In this document: piece after piece, positions 43,488 through 54,791 of the stretch | How the letters are laid out: every line of letters begins with the position of its first letter | How positions within the stretch are numbered: position 1 is the stretch's first letter | NCBI GenBank assembly: GCA_964017125.1 | Contig: OZ024905.1 | Location: 35,992,416-36,056,415, forward strand | Direction: 5' to 3' | Source of the DNA: Flabesymbios commensalis | Lineage: Eukaryota; Annelida; Polychaeta; Terebellida; Flabelligeridae | Length of the DNA: 64,000 bases | Program-made: the position numbers and the translations under genes | Notes under the pieces: generated by a model | Seen by the model: the letters and a program-made list of their open reading frames with translations, nothing else | Told to the model about the DNA's origin: nothing | The model's database searches: none

Positions 43488-43586
43488 CAGCAAATACTGA
43501 GAAATCGACCCAATATTGGTTTAAAGTTGGGCCACTGTCTGGGTCGCTGGCCCAACATTAAACCAGCATTGGGTGCACGCCCAAAC
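43488..43586. repeat. Palindrome-family element
   Basis: CGACCCAATATTGGTTTAAA, centre GGGCCACTGTCTGGGTCGCT, right arm ATTAAACCAGCATTGGGTGC. Outer ends drifted. Confidence 0.83.
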
Positions 43587-43871
43587 CGCCAGTCATATAA
43601 AAGTGAAATCGGAATGACCTAACAATAAAGGTTATTTTCGAGCGCAGTTCTGACCTATCGAATTGCTTGCTGATTTTGACGCCTGCGGACTTTCCTAAAT
43701 GTGAAATGATGTGTCATGGTATTGTAGGAGAAGTGGTTATTGACAGAGGAGCATTTGGCCGCATTGATCGCGTGATATTTGTTTGTCAGCTGATCGGGGA
43801 TAAGTGTCTAGTGTGAAATGTAATAACCCCTTAATCACCACAACTAACGGAAAAGTATTATGATGTATTTT

Positions 43872-43958
43872 TTAAACATGTCATACGCATTAATATAACC
43901 TGCCGATTTTCCTCACGAGGAAAATCAGCAGGCTATATTAATGCGTATACATTTTTAA
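43872..43958. repeat. Stand-alone foldback, about 40 bp arms
   Basis: CATACGCATTAATATAACCT, GCCGATTTTCCT, loop CACG, then AGGAAAATC and AGGCTATATTAATGCGTATA. Few mismatches. No relative seen elsewhere in the window. Confidence 0.88.
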
Positions 43959-45549
43959 ATGTGAAAATTGCATTCGAAATACACATATTCTTATTAGATT
44001 ATATAATCATTGGATAAGGATAGTGATAAAATGTGATGTATATCTGTAATTTTATTTATATTATTCTAGCATGTAGGATGTTAACCTTCTCTTTCCCACA
44101 CGTCATAAACTCACATGAAGATAATGGAGATCAATCAAAAATAGTTTTATTTTCAATATTGTGTTCTTAAGTGACTTGGTTAAAATGAAAGTAATCATTC
44201 AGATTTATTTGGAGATGAACGAAAACAAATAGCACAGAAGAAGTTAATATTAGCACCATAATACACCACATCGATTGTATATCGCTGTTAGCATCAGTTT
44301 CGTCAAATTGCTGTAAATAGGATACTACTATATATTTTAAGTTCTAAACAATTTTATTTCGCAAATTTATGTATATGTGGTGTTATATATGTTATATGTA
44401 TCTATACCCTATCAATGTAATCAGTAATTAATATTTACAAGTGATCACTATCAACTTATAGTATTAGTACATGTATGCAAAGGCGTAGTATAATGTATAA
44501 TTTCTCCATACTCCGGATAGCAGAATGTTTAGAATCCATCTTTTCTGATCCACTTTAAAGCTTGCCATGTAATCAAACTGTCAGAACGAGGAAAGAGCGG
44601 ATTTGTCAGAAAAAACACAAAAATCCATCTGCAAATCTTTGGCATTTAGCCCACATTATGGCGAGCGGAGACTTAAGTAGAGACCACTCCCAAAATCGAT
44701 GATCCAAATTGCTTTTTATCGCTGATGCGTGCATTCAATGTGTTTACTTGGACACTTTGTCTGCCAGGATCAGCCTAATCCGTCATTGACACGTGGATGC
44801 CCGGGAGGATTACTGGGTTTACTGCCAGAGAGATTAACCGATTTTACGCTTAAAATGTCATCATTGTTTACATTCAAAATAATTTTAGCTTAATGTCACC
44901 AGGCTACTGGCTACAAACGCTTACAATATAAGAAAGCTTGGTGTTGTTTGTGCAAATATCTTGCAAATAGATCATTTAAGAGAAAATCTTATTAAATTCA
45001 CCGTAAATATTAAAAAAAAACTCCGCTGATAACTATCGTTTAAACCACAGAACCAAGTAGCGTTGTCATATTTTGAAATAGAACCATTGATTCAAGGTGT
45101 CGTGAGCGCGATGCCGTCTAACCTTAGCATTAAACGACGCGGATCAAATCAAATGGCTGACTGAGAGGCTTGGTGAACCTGACATACGCAGTTATACAAA
45201 GAGAAAGTTTGTGTCTGAGGAGAAAAAATGTAAGTAAGAGGAGTAGAATGGATGAAGAGAAAGTAAGAAGAGATGCGGACTGTGATCCCACACCCCCCCC
45301 CCCCCCCCAGACCAGACAGGCAGCCAACGTCACATTTACAGCTGTCAAGCCAATACTAGACGTTAACATACCGTTGGCTGAATTCTGGGCTTGCGACATA
45401 GACGCTGAGGCAACATTGAGCCAACGTATGTCTATGTACGTATGTTAAAAGCCTGGGAGTCTACTAGGAAATTACCGAGATCTAAGTTTCTGGGATGGCG
45501 TCCTTCAGCGAACCTCAGACAGAGTCAACATGTCCCACCTAGTCCGTAT

Positions 45550-45652
45550 AAGAGAAAACACGAGACATTTAACCAATGTTGGATTGATGTCCGGCCAGCG
45601 TCGCAGACGGTGGCCCTACATTAAACCAGCATTGTATCGTGTTTGTTCGGAT
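45550..45652. repeat. Palindrome-family element
   Basis: AACACGAGACATTTAACCAA, centre CGGCCAGCGTCGCAGACGGT, right arm ATTAAACCAGCATTG then CGTGTTTGTTCGGAT. A decayed relative may lie just upstream at 45352-45441. Confidence 0.83.
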
Positions 45653-45751
45653 GTGACGACTTCCAGGAAATCACTGTAATCACCACACGGCGTGATCTAC
45701 AGGGTCAGGTGCAGACTCAAACATGGTCGAAATATCCTCCATTCGCACAAT

Positions 45752-45997
45752 TTAACCCTTTAACCGCCGGTGCCGCATATATTCGGGTTTTCATTTTTAA
45801 TTAGCACATTTAGTACCACATTTTAAATATGTTAAAGATAAAATGTGACATCAACGAGTAAGATTTAAAAAGAGTTGACCTCTATTTTGACAAATCTGAA
45901 TAATTTTCACTCACTTGAAGTTGTGGATCGCGTCAGCGAGACACAACTTCAAGTGGGTGAAAATTCAAATTGAATAATTTGGCGGTTAAAGGGTTAA
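45752..45997. mobile_element. piggyBac-like MITE, CCCTTTAACCGCC ends, copy 2
   Basis: TTAA flanks; same orientation and 246 bp length as the copy at 41151, with only scattered differences. Hairpin TTTTCACTCACTTGAAGTTG, loop GATCGCGTCAGCGAGA. Confidence 0.93.
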
Positions 45998-46747
45998 TAG
46001 AAATTTTTTTGTGCATTTTGTATTCCCGAGATATGATGCAGATAACTGTGTAGGCAGATATCTACTTCATCTGTTCATGGAGCATGGATTTACACGAGGC
46101 GACTCTGCTTCTATAAGTATATTAGCCTATATCATGTATTATATATGATGTATTTATCGATGCACACCGCCAAACGATTAGTTATCCCCTTTAGATGTTA
46201 CCATAGCTCCTAAGCTGTAAAGACAAAAAATATAAATCTGGAGGATCTGCAGTAATATCATTAGTCCAGATAAACATTCGCAAATTTAAAAACAACAGCT
46301 GTTATCTTTCCAATTGGATGCATTTGGCAATTCATCTTGTGAGTTTAAAATACAATAGAATCGATTTGCAATTACTTGGTGTGTACTTTATATTAGGTAA
46401 TAGTATATAGGTAATAGATGTGAATATATAGTTCTCTTCGATTGCAGCAAATAAAAGCAGTGAAAAACGTTCATTTTTGTAGAATAATAATATGCGCAAA
46501 TTGAAAACAAATATTAATTTCGTAACCAAATATATTAGAATGAAACTGATCGTCTAGGGGTGTGAAAATGGAGGTTGTATAATTTTGAGGAAGGCTGCAA
46601 TCTGGCAATGAGGTGGCAGCGTAATAATGCATAACGTGGCCAGGACCATAATACGTGCCTCTAGCAGGAATCTATCATTCATCCATCATCATGCGTCTTG
46701 ACGGAGTTTTTCAGCAGGCACAGCCCAGCACATGGTAACATGTATTT

Positions 46748-46857
46748 CCCGGCAAGAACGAGACGTCAACCCAATGCTGGATTAATGCTGGGCCATCGTC
46801 TGCGACGCTGGCCCAGCATTAAGCCAGCATTGGGTGGATATCTGGTGTTAGCTGGGC
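46748..46857. repeat. Palindrome-family element
   Basis: CCCGGCAAGAACGAGACGTC, arms AACCCAATGCTGGATTAATG / CATTAAGCCAGCATTGGGT, centre GGGCCATCGTCTGCGACGCT, right end TTAGCTGGGC. Confidence 0.88.
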
Positions 46858-47555
46858 TGCTGCCGTCTGCCTCACTGACACAAGACTGATAGATGACAGA
46901 CAGAGAAACAGACGATAACGGAAAGCGCCAGAATCCGGCAAAATTCATAAATTACCACGGCTGGGTGCTGTACGCACTGAATGGCTGAGTACATATTCTA
47001 CAGGATAGCCATGCATTAGGATGTTATGAATACAACACCCCTCCCCCCCCCCCAAGAATGTAGTTACAAACATACATTTTAAGCATATATTGCATGAGAA
47101 TCATCTGCTACTAATTCTCAAAGATTCATCAAGAACCCATGTAAATAAATGTACAAAATGAAAAGATTAAAAAATAATTTACTATAATTTGTGTTCAGTT
47201 CAATTAACCATGAGTGTTATACAGTCATAAAAAATACGTTTGGCGGAAGTTTAAATTGTATACATGTCCTAAGCAGTTACCAATCATGCGAACAGACAAA
47301 ACACACTTGTAAAATAGTGGTCAAGAATTGATCACACAAAGAAAAGTGTTTACTATCAATGTAAGATCAGCCTAAGGCTTGTATGAGTTATTGGTGTGAT
47401 CCTTTTGTTATCTCTAGCACATATATCACATCTAGTGATGATGGAGACGGCTAGACATAGGCATACCAGCCATTCATATCAGAACTACCAATCTGCTTCA
47501 TCAGCCATGTGGTGTCCAGTCTACACCATAGAACGTTCTAGGTAGTACAAAGAAC

Positions 47556-47640
47556 CGGCAATGGCTCAATATCGGGCAAAGATGTAGACGCTGGGCCAGC
47601 ATCGGGTCATTGTTGTGCCGTTGTCTAGGTTTACTTGGCA
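47556..47640. repeat. Palindrome-family element, decayed
   Basis: GGCAATGGCTCAATATCGGG, GTAGACGCTGGGCCAGCATC, then GTTTACTTGGC. Half of the arm pairing remains. Confidence 0.6.
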
Positions 47641-49696
47641 GACGTCACGGGGGTCAGTGTAGTATCATGTAAAGTCATCAGTGTACCAACACTGCCCGTT
47701 AGATTGAGAACCATACACCCCCACACCACCACCGCCATCATGACCAGGATATCAATGGACCCAGTCCACAGGTCTATGTACACTTTATATTTGATATTGG
47801 ACATGGTCATTAGATTCTACTGTCTTCGACCTCTATGATTCTATAGAGCTATCACTGGTCAAGAACTTTATCTATATAAAGTTCTTGTTCTGGTTAACAT
47901 TGTTAAGACCTGTGGTGAGATGTGTACTGATTTCACCAAGATCTATGCTAATCTGAAATCAGTATTAATGTAGCTGATATGACTATCATGGCTGATATGA
48001 CTATCATGGCTAGATCTTAAGCTTGAGCCAATCAACATGTTCAGACGGTGACTTTAATACCAAGTGAAACGTTCATAGCTCCACGATTCAAGATTCAGAT
48101 ATGCAGCAAAACACTCTCATTTGTCATAAAAGATATAAAAAGTGTAACTGTATGATCAATGATGTAAAAAGACTATGTGACCTGTCAACTAGTTTTGTAA
48201 AATCCATTACATATACATGATATAGTTCACCTAATTAAAAAAAAAATACCCATATAGATCATCAACAATGTCTTTTTTCTTTTACACTGTTATAATGGTT
48301 ATGACACGAACTTAATTGTAAAACGTATAAATAGTGCTTTACTTGCAGCAAGCTTGCAGTACACAGGTAAACTGCTTGTGTAAATAAATGGCTGGTTTGA
48401 AAATGACAACAGAAAACTGTTGAAGTAGGAAATCATGTCTGTCATGTGTATCTCTTTGAATCACACTTCACCACTATGGTCACCATTGCTCTGTCATCAC
48501 ATAGTTTCGGACTGAAAAATTTCTCATTGATACTGCGGAAATGAAGCTTAGAAACCTTTCTAATAAAATAGAGGGATCTCAAATACCCTTGTATAAAAGC
48601 CAGTGTACATAAGCATGATAAGTAAATCATGTCAAAAATAATTTTATTCAATAGACTTAGGCGGTGTGTTAAATAACACCCTCCAGAAAAGCCACCACAA
48701 AGGAGAAAGAAATCTACTAAGTGACGTGTCAAATAGCACCCCCGAGCAAACGTGAAGAAATAAACACCTCTCATTCTATGTGGCTTAATGAAGTTTGTGA
48801 CTGAAATACACAAACAAATCTCAGTGTGGGAAAACAATGAATGAAGCCAGTGATGGTGCTGCCATCGTGTGACCCCCTCTCACCTCTCAAATTATGTCTA
48901 TTTTAAATAAAGTCAATAAAAACGTTCTCTGGGTGTTTGTTATAAACCACAGTCATAATATCTCCATCAAATATCACTTGTGAGAACACGTAACATAACA
49001 GTTTGTCGTCTGGCTTCAGGCTATGGTGGCCATGGTTGTTATCCTGCCAAATACTGTAAACAGTCCGCGTCCACGCTCAATTGTATGGTTATGTCTCCTC
49101 ATTGTATCGCTAGGAATATGGAATGCTAAACAATCCATATCAAGACCTTACATATTACACCAATGGCAGTAAGAATTTGTAAAATCATGCATTACGCGAT
49201 TTTGGTAGTCTAAATTTAACGGGGGTACATCGTGGATTGTGTCCGGGTAAAATACTCATCCACATGAGAACAAAAATCACTACGCTTATCATGCTTATTG
49301 ATGAAAGAGCGACACCAACATAATATTCATGTCATATTTATCCACTTGACTCTACAAAATATGTAATATTATTAAAACGTGTACTCAAGCGGTCTAGATG
49401 TTAATTGTTTAACGTGTTCAACTAGAAGTATTTTAATCAAGCTGCAATAATTGACAAATTGATTTTTTTTTCTTAAACCAAGGAAAATATAATCAGATTC
49501 TATCTTCCTTGCTTTGACGAATTGTTGTTATAAGCGAAATACTACTTGGTGACGAGACATGTATTCAGATTAGGCTATGCTTCATATCAAATAGACAGTG
49601 TTCATTTTGTAAAGATTTGTGTAGATTAAGATGGCAGCGGGAGGGAGAGTGTGATAACCAGAGACCATGGCGACGTGGACATCTCTGGGGATATGA

Positions 49697-49764
49697 TGGC
49701 GATAGTATTACCAAGGAATCTCAATTCTTTATTGAGATTCCTTGGTATTACTATCTCCATGGTC
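49697..49764. repeat. Foldback with CCATGGAGATAGTA-type arms
   Basis: ATGGCGATAGTATTACCAAG and GAATCTCAATT mirror around a CTTT loop, arms about 32 bp with two mismatches. Related CCATGGAGATAGTA / TACTATCTCCATGG hairpins are at 53154-53192 and 62783-62824. Confidence 0.85.
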
Positions 49765-50200
49765 ATAGTGGACTTGGCAGGACGGTTCACGGCGGGTGTG
49801 AACTACCTCCATCACCTGCTGTGTTACTGTCAAGGTACACAGAGACCCGCCGCGGGGAATCCCCTCCTCCTCAGACTGACCGGCTCCACAGACAGCTGTC
49901 CACTGCTGTATCACTGACCAGCGAGTAACAGGATTAGCGCCACACACCTGGACTGACCAGCCCTCACTGACCAGTGACTGACCAGCCCTCACTGACCAGC
50001 CTTGTGTTTACCTTTCACACTCCGCTGGTCAGGGTTTTTTCACATACTTCTACACATAGGCTGTTTCTCACAGGGCACATTGTTACATCCAAAGTGGGAT
50101 TAGAGCTCCTTGGTGGAGAAGAGATTGTCACAGCTGTAATGGTGATAATCCTCTACATGGACTCTGTCTCCTGCCCTCATCTCCTTCAACTGTAAAGCTC

Positions 50201-50313
50201 ATCCCAGCTAACAGGACACATTGAAACAATGCTGGCTTAATGCTGGGCCAGCGTCGCAGACGCTGGCCCAACATTAAACCAACATTGTTTCAATGTGTCC
50301 TGCTTGCTGGGAT
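50201..50313. repeat. Palindrome-family element, nearly perfect
   Basis: ATCCCAGCTAACAGGACACA to TGTGTCCTGCTTGCTGGGAT; both arms carry ACACATTGAAACAATG. Centre GGGCCAGCGTCGCAGACGCT. Confidence 0.93.
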
Positions 50314-50344
50314 CATCGTGTAGATAAACCCTCCTGTATCTCTT

Positions 50345-50450
50345 CCCACAGCGAAAACAACGGGTCAACCCTATGTTATTTTAATGTTGGGCCAGCGTCG
50401 TAGACGGTGGGTTAGCATTAAAACAACATAGGTCCAGTATATAAACGGGA
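50345..50450. repeat. Palindrome-family element
   Basis: Only 31 bp after the previous copy. Arms ACCCTATGTTATTTTAATGT and CATTAAAACAACATAGGTCC share a variant (CTATGTT). Centre GGGCCAGCGTCGTAGACGGT. Confidence 0.87.
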
Positions 50451-51173
50451 ACCTCCTTCAGTCCACAGATAGCCCTCCATGTAGGCGAAAAGGTAAACAA
50501 CTCACCAGACACGATGTGCACTCAACTGAAAACAGCTTCATTCGACATGTACAAGTATCGAGTTTGAGTCTGTGTGACCCCAATCTGACCTATGGTAAAT
50601 AGCTTAGTTGTATAAAAGCTAAATTTAAGTTTGAGAAAAATGAAGATCAACAACATGAATTATTACAAATAATACATGTTTGCTGCATTAAATACCAGTG
50701 ATTATTAGACATGTTAGACTTAGACAATAAATATGCGGTGTACACATATGAAATAGAAGATGTATTCTGTTTTTATGCAACAATATTATACTAGCAAGTA
50801 CTACATGAATTCAAGAAAGAAAGCTCCTGGTTGGTACCAAATATAGAAAATATGTCATAAGGCTATTGTCATGATTATGGCTAACATTTTACTAAGTGTC
50901 TCATGTACATGGTTTATGCTAAAACTTGACAAACAGAACACAGTGTGTTGATGACGTCATCAGTAGTTGTACTTCACATCCTCGTTAGCAATGCTGACAT
51001 ATTACAGGGTCCCCCAACCTTATCAGCATCACGTGTGTGGTACCACAGAGAGTACTAGAAGAGATAAGAGTTTTATCGACCACGTTTAATACACAAGGTA
51101 ATGATGGCTAATTGCCAGTTCTAACTTTGTTGGTCCAGAATTAAACATGTTAAACCATCGTTTATGATGTCTC

Positions 51174-51282
51174 CACAGCAAACAAAGAAGTTGAACCAAA
51201 GTTGATTTAATGTTGGCCCATCGTCTCCGACTCTGGGCCAACATTAAATCAACATTGGTTCAGCATGTCCTGTTTCCCGGGA
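51174..51282. repeat. Palindrome-family element
   Basis: CCACAGCAAACAAAGAAGTT, arms GAACCAAAGTTGATTTAATG / CATTAAATCAACATTGGTTC, centre GGCCCATCGTCTCCGACTCT, right end GTTTCCCGGGAT. Confidence 0.9.
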
Positions 51283-52097
51283 TCTGTTGTGGTCAGGAGA
51301 TGTGACAGACCTTGCACAGACTTATGTCCCAGCACTGAGTAGCTCCCCGTGCCATCAACAACAACATGCCTGGAAAACCTCACTAAAATATCATGTCTAA
51401 CATGTCTAAACAACACTGTCCTGCCTGGCTGATAACCATGATAACCAGCATCACAGCATCTTTTCTCATTAGGATTGTGAACAGAGGGAACAATTTGCCA
51501 GTCTTCAGTGGGCTGCTGGACAATATTGTTTCTCAACTCAAATATTCACTCCGCAACCACATTCCAATAAATAACGGGTTTAACCTAATCATGCTAATAC
51601 ACTATCTAGACAAACTGTTAGAATTATCATTATATTAGGATGTATCATGTTTATATATGACACATTTTTATGATTTGTATACGTTCAAAAATTGCACCTG
51701 ACAGTACAAAATGGTAAGCCACAATATACAGTTATGTTTGTCTTGTATTGTCTGTGGGTTACCAGATGCCACATGACACCTCGTGACATCTTGGTGATTT
51801 CTGCTGTAATTGGATGAATAATGACATCGATCCGGTAATATATTCAAGGAAATAGATGATGGTAATTTGATGTTTTGTATTTAACATATTAACATAAGAA
51901 ACTTTTCTCTGGAAATGATAAGATATTTTGTTGCAGTACAGTTTATATGTTAACATGGTTAATTAAATAATGTAACAATCACAAATCAGATATAAGCTGA
52001 TAACTCTGTAGTCATAATTTACGGGTACGTGTGGCTGTGACATAGTAAAGAGAAGATTGACCTTGTAGTGGTGTTATCAGGCAAACCAGCTGATATC

Positions 52098-52200
52098 AGA
52101 CATTGGAAAAATTCTGGACCAATGCCGGACAAGCTGTGTATACATCGACCCGGCATTGATCCAGAATTGATTGGGTAAGTTGTGTTATCGGGCTGTGGAT
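52098..52200. repeat. Palindrome-like element, divergent member
   Basis: ATTCTGGACCAATGCCGG pairs with CCGGCATTGATCCAGAAT around ACAAGCTGTGTATACATCGA. It lacks the usual centre; perhaps a side branch of the family. Confidence 0.65.
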
Positions 52201-52292
52201 CTTGGTGATGGATCGTGTGAAACCAGGTCACAGGAAGCGGTCCCTAGTGACGGTCAAGCCCGGACAATCCCATCACAGAGGTGGACAGTGCC

Positions 52293-52401
52293 CACCAGCA
52301 AACACCAGACGTTCACCCAATGTTGGATTAATGTTGGACCAACGTCTAGGACGTTGGTCCAACATTAACCCAACATTGGGTTTTGTGTCGTGTTTGCTAA
52401 C
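52293..52401. repeat. Palindrome-family element, nearly perfect
   Basis: CACCAGCAAACACCAGACGT, arms CACCCAATGTTGGATTAATG / CATTAACCCAACATTGGG, centre GGACCAACGTCTAGGACGTT, right end GTCGTGTTTGCTAAC. Confidence 0.92.
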
Positions 52402-53153
52402 ACCCCCAGAGCTGGACATAAACCATATAAACTGATTCTGACACTCACTGATCGAATAGCAAACTTGCACAAAATTAATACACAAAACTCCCATTAATTT
52501 CGAAAAATACAGAAGAAGAAATACAGTAATATTATTGGTTTCTATTCCATGATATTTAAACGCGGTGCTATAGTTTTTTCGTGTGGTGGTGTTTAGTATT
52601 TTGAGTGTGATGTGGTCAGTGGTTGGAGACATGTCGTACAGGCGCCGGTCAGTCTACTGGACGGTCCCGTGTACACAGGGGGCGGACTGGATGGGGTGAT
52701 AAAACTGAACAACTCCTTATCTGTGTAGACAGCAAAAGTGGTCACCACACCGGCCAACAGAGCACTATCCAGTCAAAATCAGGCCACGAGGTGACAATAA
52801 ATCAGGGTCGATTCAACTGATCTGTATGCAGTGCTATATGTTTATCTTCACAATATTATGGGTTCATCAGGTTCAAGTTTTATACCTGTATACGTATCCG
52901 ACGATTTCCATGGTTACCTTTGTTCAGAAAAATCTTGTAGTTTTTGTGACCATAAATCAAAAAAATAATAATTCCAGTATCACTTCACCTGTTCACACTG
53001 TCTATTATTATTCACACTGTCGACATATTATTACTACGTGAGAAAAAAATGTTAGATAATTTATTATAGTGCCTGCTTCCTGCACCACCGCTTCCTGCAC
53101 CACCTATCAGCATGATCTGTCCACATAACATGTACAAGATGTGTCTTTCTTTC

Positions 53154-53192
53154 ATTGTATCATGGAGATAGTAGGCTTTACATCTCCATGAT
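53154..53192. repeat. Short foldback, CATGGAGATAGTA arms
   Basis: ATCATGGAGATAGTA and TACATCTCCATGAT around GGCTT. Same arm motif as 49697-49764 and 62783-62824. Confidence 0.65.
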
Positions 53193-53756
53193 TGTATGAA
53201 GGAGTTCAATATAACCCCTCTTCAATCATGCCTTCAGTTGTATTGACAGTATTCATTATTGTAGTCTGATGAAGTCCTGGTGTTGAAGGTTAAGATATTA
53301 GAGCTGGATTAACACGATTCAGCTTATATTACCTTTCTACGTATCTGCAACACGATTAAATTGTGTGGGTTACCTTCGTGACAAAGTGAACTGAAGTCCC
53401 AGTCATTCATTTATACCTGCACACGAAACGGGACAAACATACGACATCGTGACCACGGTACACGTTTATTCTAGCCCTCAGTAATTGTGTGTTTCAATGC
53501 TCATCATGCTCATGTAGATGTAATATCAGCAGGGTAGCCCACCCCCCGTCATTTCTTTCAGGTGTTCTATTTCTTCCGGTCAGATAGGATGAACCAAGCC
53601 GGTGTGTAAGGGGATAAGACATTACAAGACTCCTGACATGTAGTAATATGACGGTTCATGTTGCCTGGCTAATTATCTACTGTATAAACTGGACACTCAT
53701 TTCCGTAGGTCACTGTCATCTTATGTTCATCTTGTTTAGGTATAGACTCATCCTGC

Positions 53757-53866
53757 TCATCCCATGCAGTTAACAGGAGACATTGAACCGATGTTGATTT
53801 AATGTTGGATCAGCGTCGCAGACAATAAATCAACATCAGTTTAACGTCCCCGTCTTTCATGTGATG
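53757..53866. repeat. Palindrome-family element, aged
   Basis: GGAGACATTGAACCGATGTT, GATTTAATGTTGGATCAGCG, right arm AATAAATCAACATCAGTTTA. One side of the centre is deleted. Confidence 0.8.
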
Positions 53867-54679
53867 CTGACTGGTCTTAATTAACATTCTGATCGCTACA
53901 GCGCTCACTCTTCACTGCGACATCTCAAATTATTTAATGCACAGTAAAATCCACACAGGATTGGACGTAAACATTTACGTAGTTATTTTACTGATATTTA
54001 TAGTTTTGTTTATCTTAAGTAAGTATAATTACATAATATAATAAATTGTTTCTATACTCCTATGTCTGTATACAGGTATATATACATGATATATGAACAT
54101 AATGAGAGGCTGTCATTATTTTAACTACTGGTTATACGTGAATACCGTGAGCTGCGGACGTTATTGATAGGCGGCCTATGATCACATGATATAACAACAC
54201 CAAGGATCAATATCTAAAGGAAGGTGATAATCCTCTTACTCATAATGTAATGTCCAAATTGGAAAATTTCCATCTGCACAAGATGTAATAACATGCAGTG
54301 GATGCCAACCTCAGCACCAGAAAATAGAAACAAAGAATCGAAAATGAATCATTTCTAGACAATATATGCATATTGTTAGCTTTCTACAGTACAGTGTATG
54401 TATAATATAAGTCGGCTGTGGTACTTTGATGTTCTGCCTGTCATATATCATCAGCTACACTATCGGTCACCCGCATCTATCACATTTATAGAACTAAACT
54501 TGTGCTGCTATAATTACCATGATCATACCATATTTACAGGGTAAATTATCTAACGGAATACCATATCATCAGACATTGTATAATCATGATAATATGGCAT
54601 GTATATATATGTACATGTGGATTGTATGGTGATGGTGGTATGTAGTTGTTAATTAGTACCCCTGCCGAGCTAGGTTGAT

Positions 54680-54791
54680 ATCCTAGCAAACATGAGACAT
54701 TGAGCTGGTGTTGGGCTAATGTTGGCCCGCCGTCTACGACGTCGGGCCAACATTATCCAACACCGGCTCAATGTCTCATGTTTGCTGGGAT
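54680..54791. repeat. Palindrome-family element, nearly perfect
   Basis: ATCCTAGCAAACATGAGACA to TGTCTCATGTTTGCTGGGAT. Arms GAGCTGGTGTTGGGCTAATG and CATTATCCAACACCGGCTC share the unusual GGTGTTGG variant. Centre GCCCGCCGTCTACGACGTCG. Confidence 0.93.

Noticed and set aside
45280-45370. Signal-peptide-like stretch MLTSSIGLTAVNVTLAACLV on the minus strand, considered as Robo exon 1
   Set aside because: It runs into a C16 tract and overlaps a decayed palindrome; no plausible phase-1 donor follows.
49617-49992. Three overlapping open frames of about 90-100 codons on both strands
   Set aside because: They share a foldback and short tandem CTGACCAGCC repeats; no motif or splice context supports any of them.
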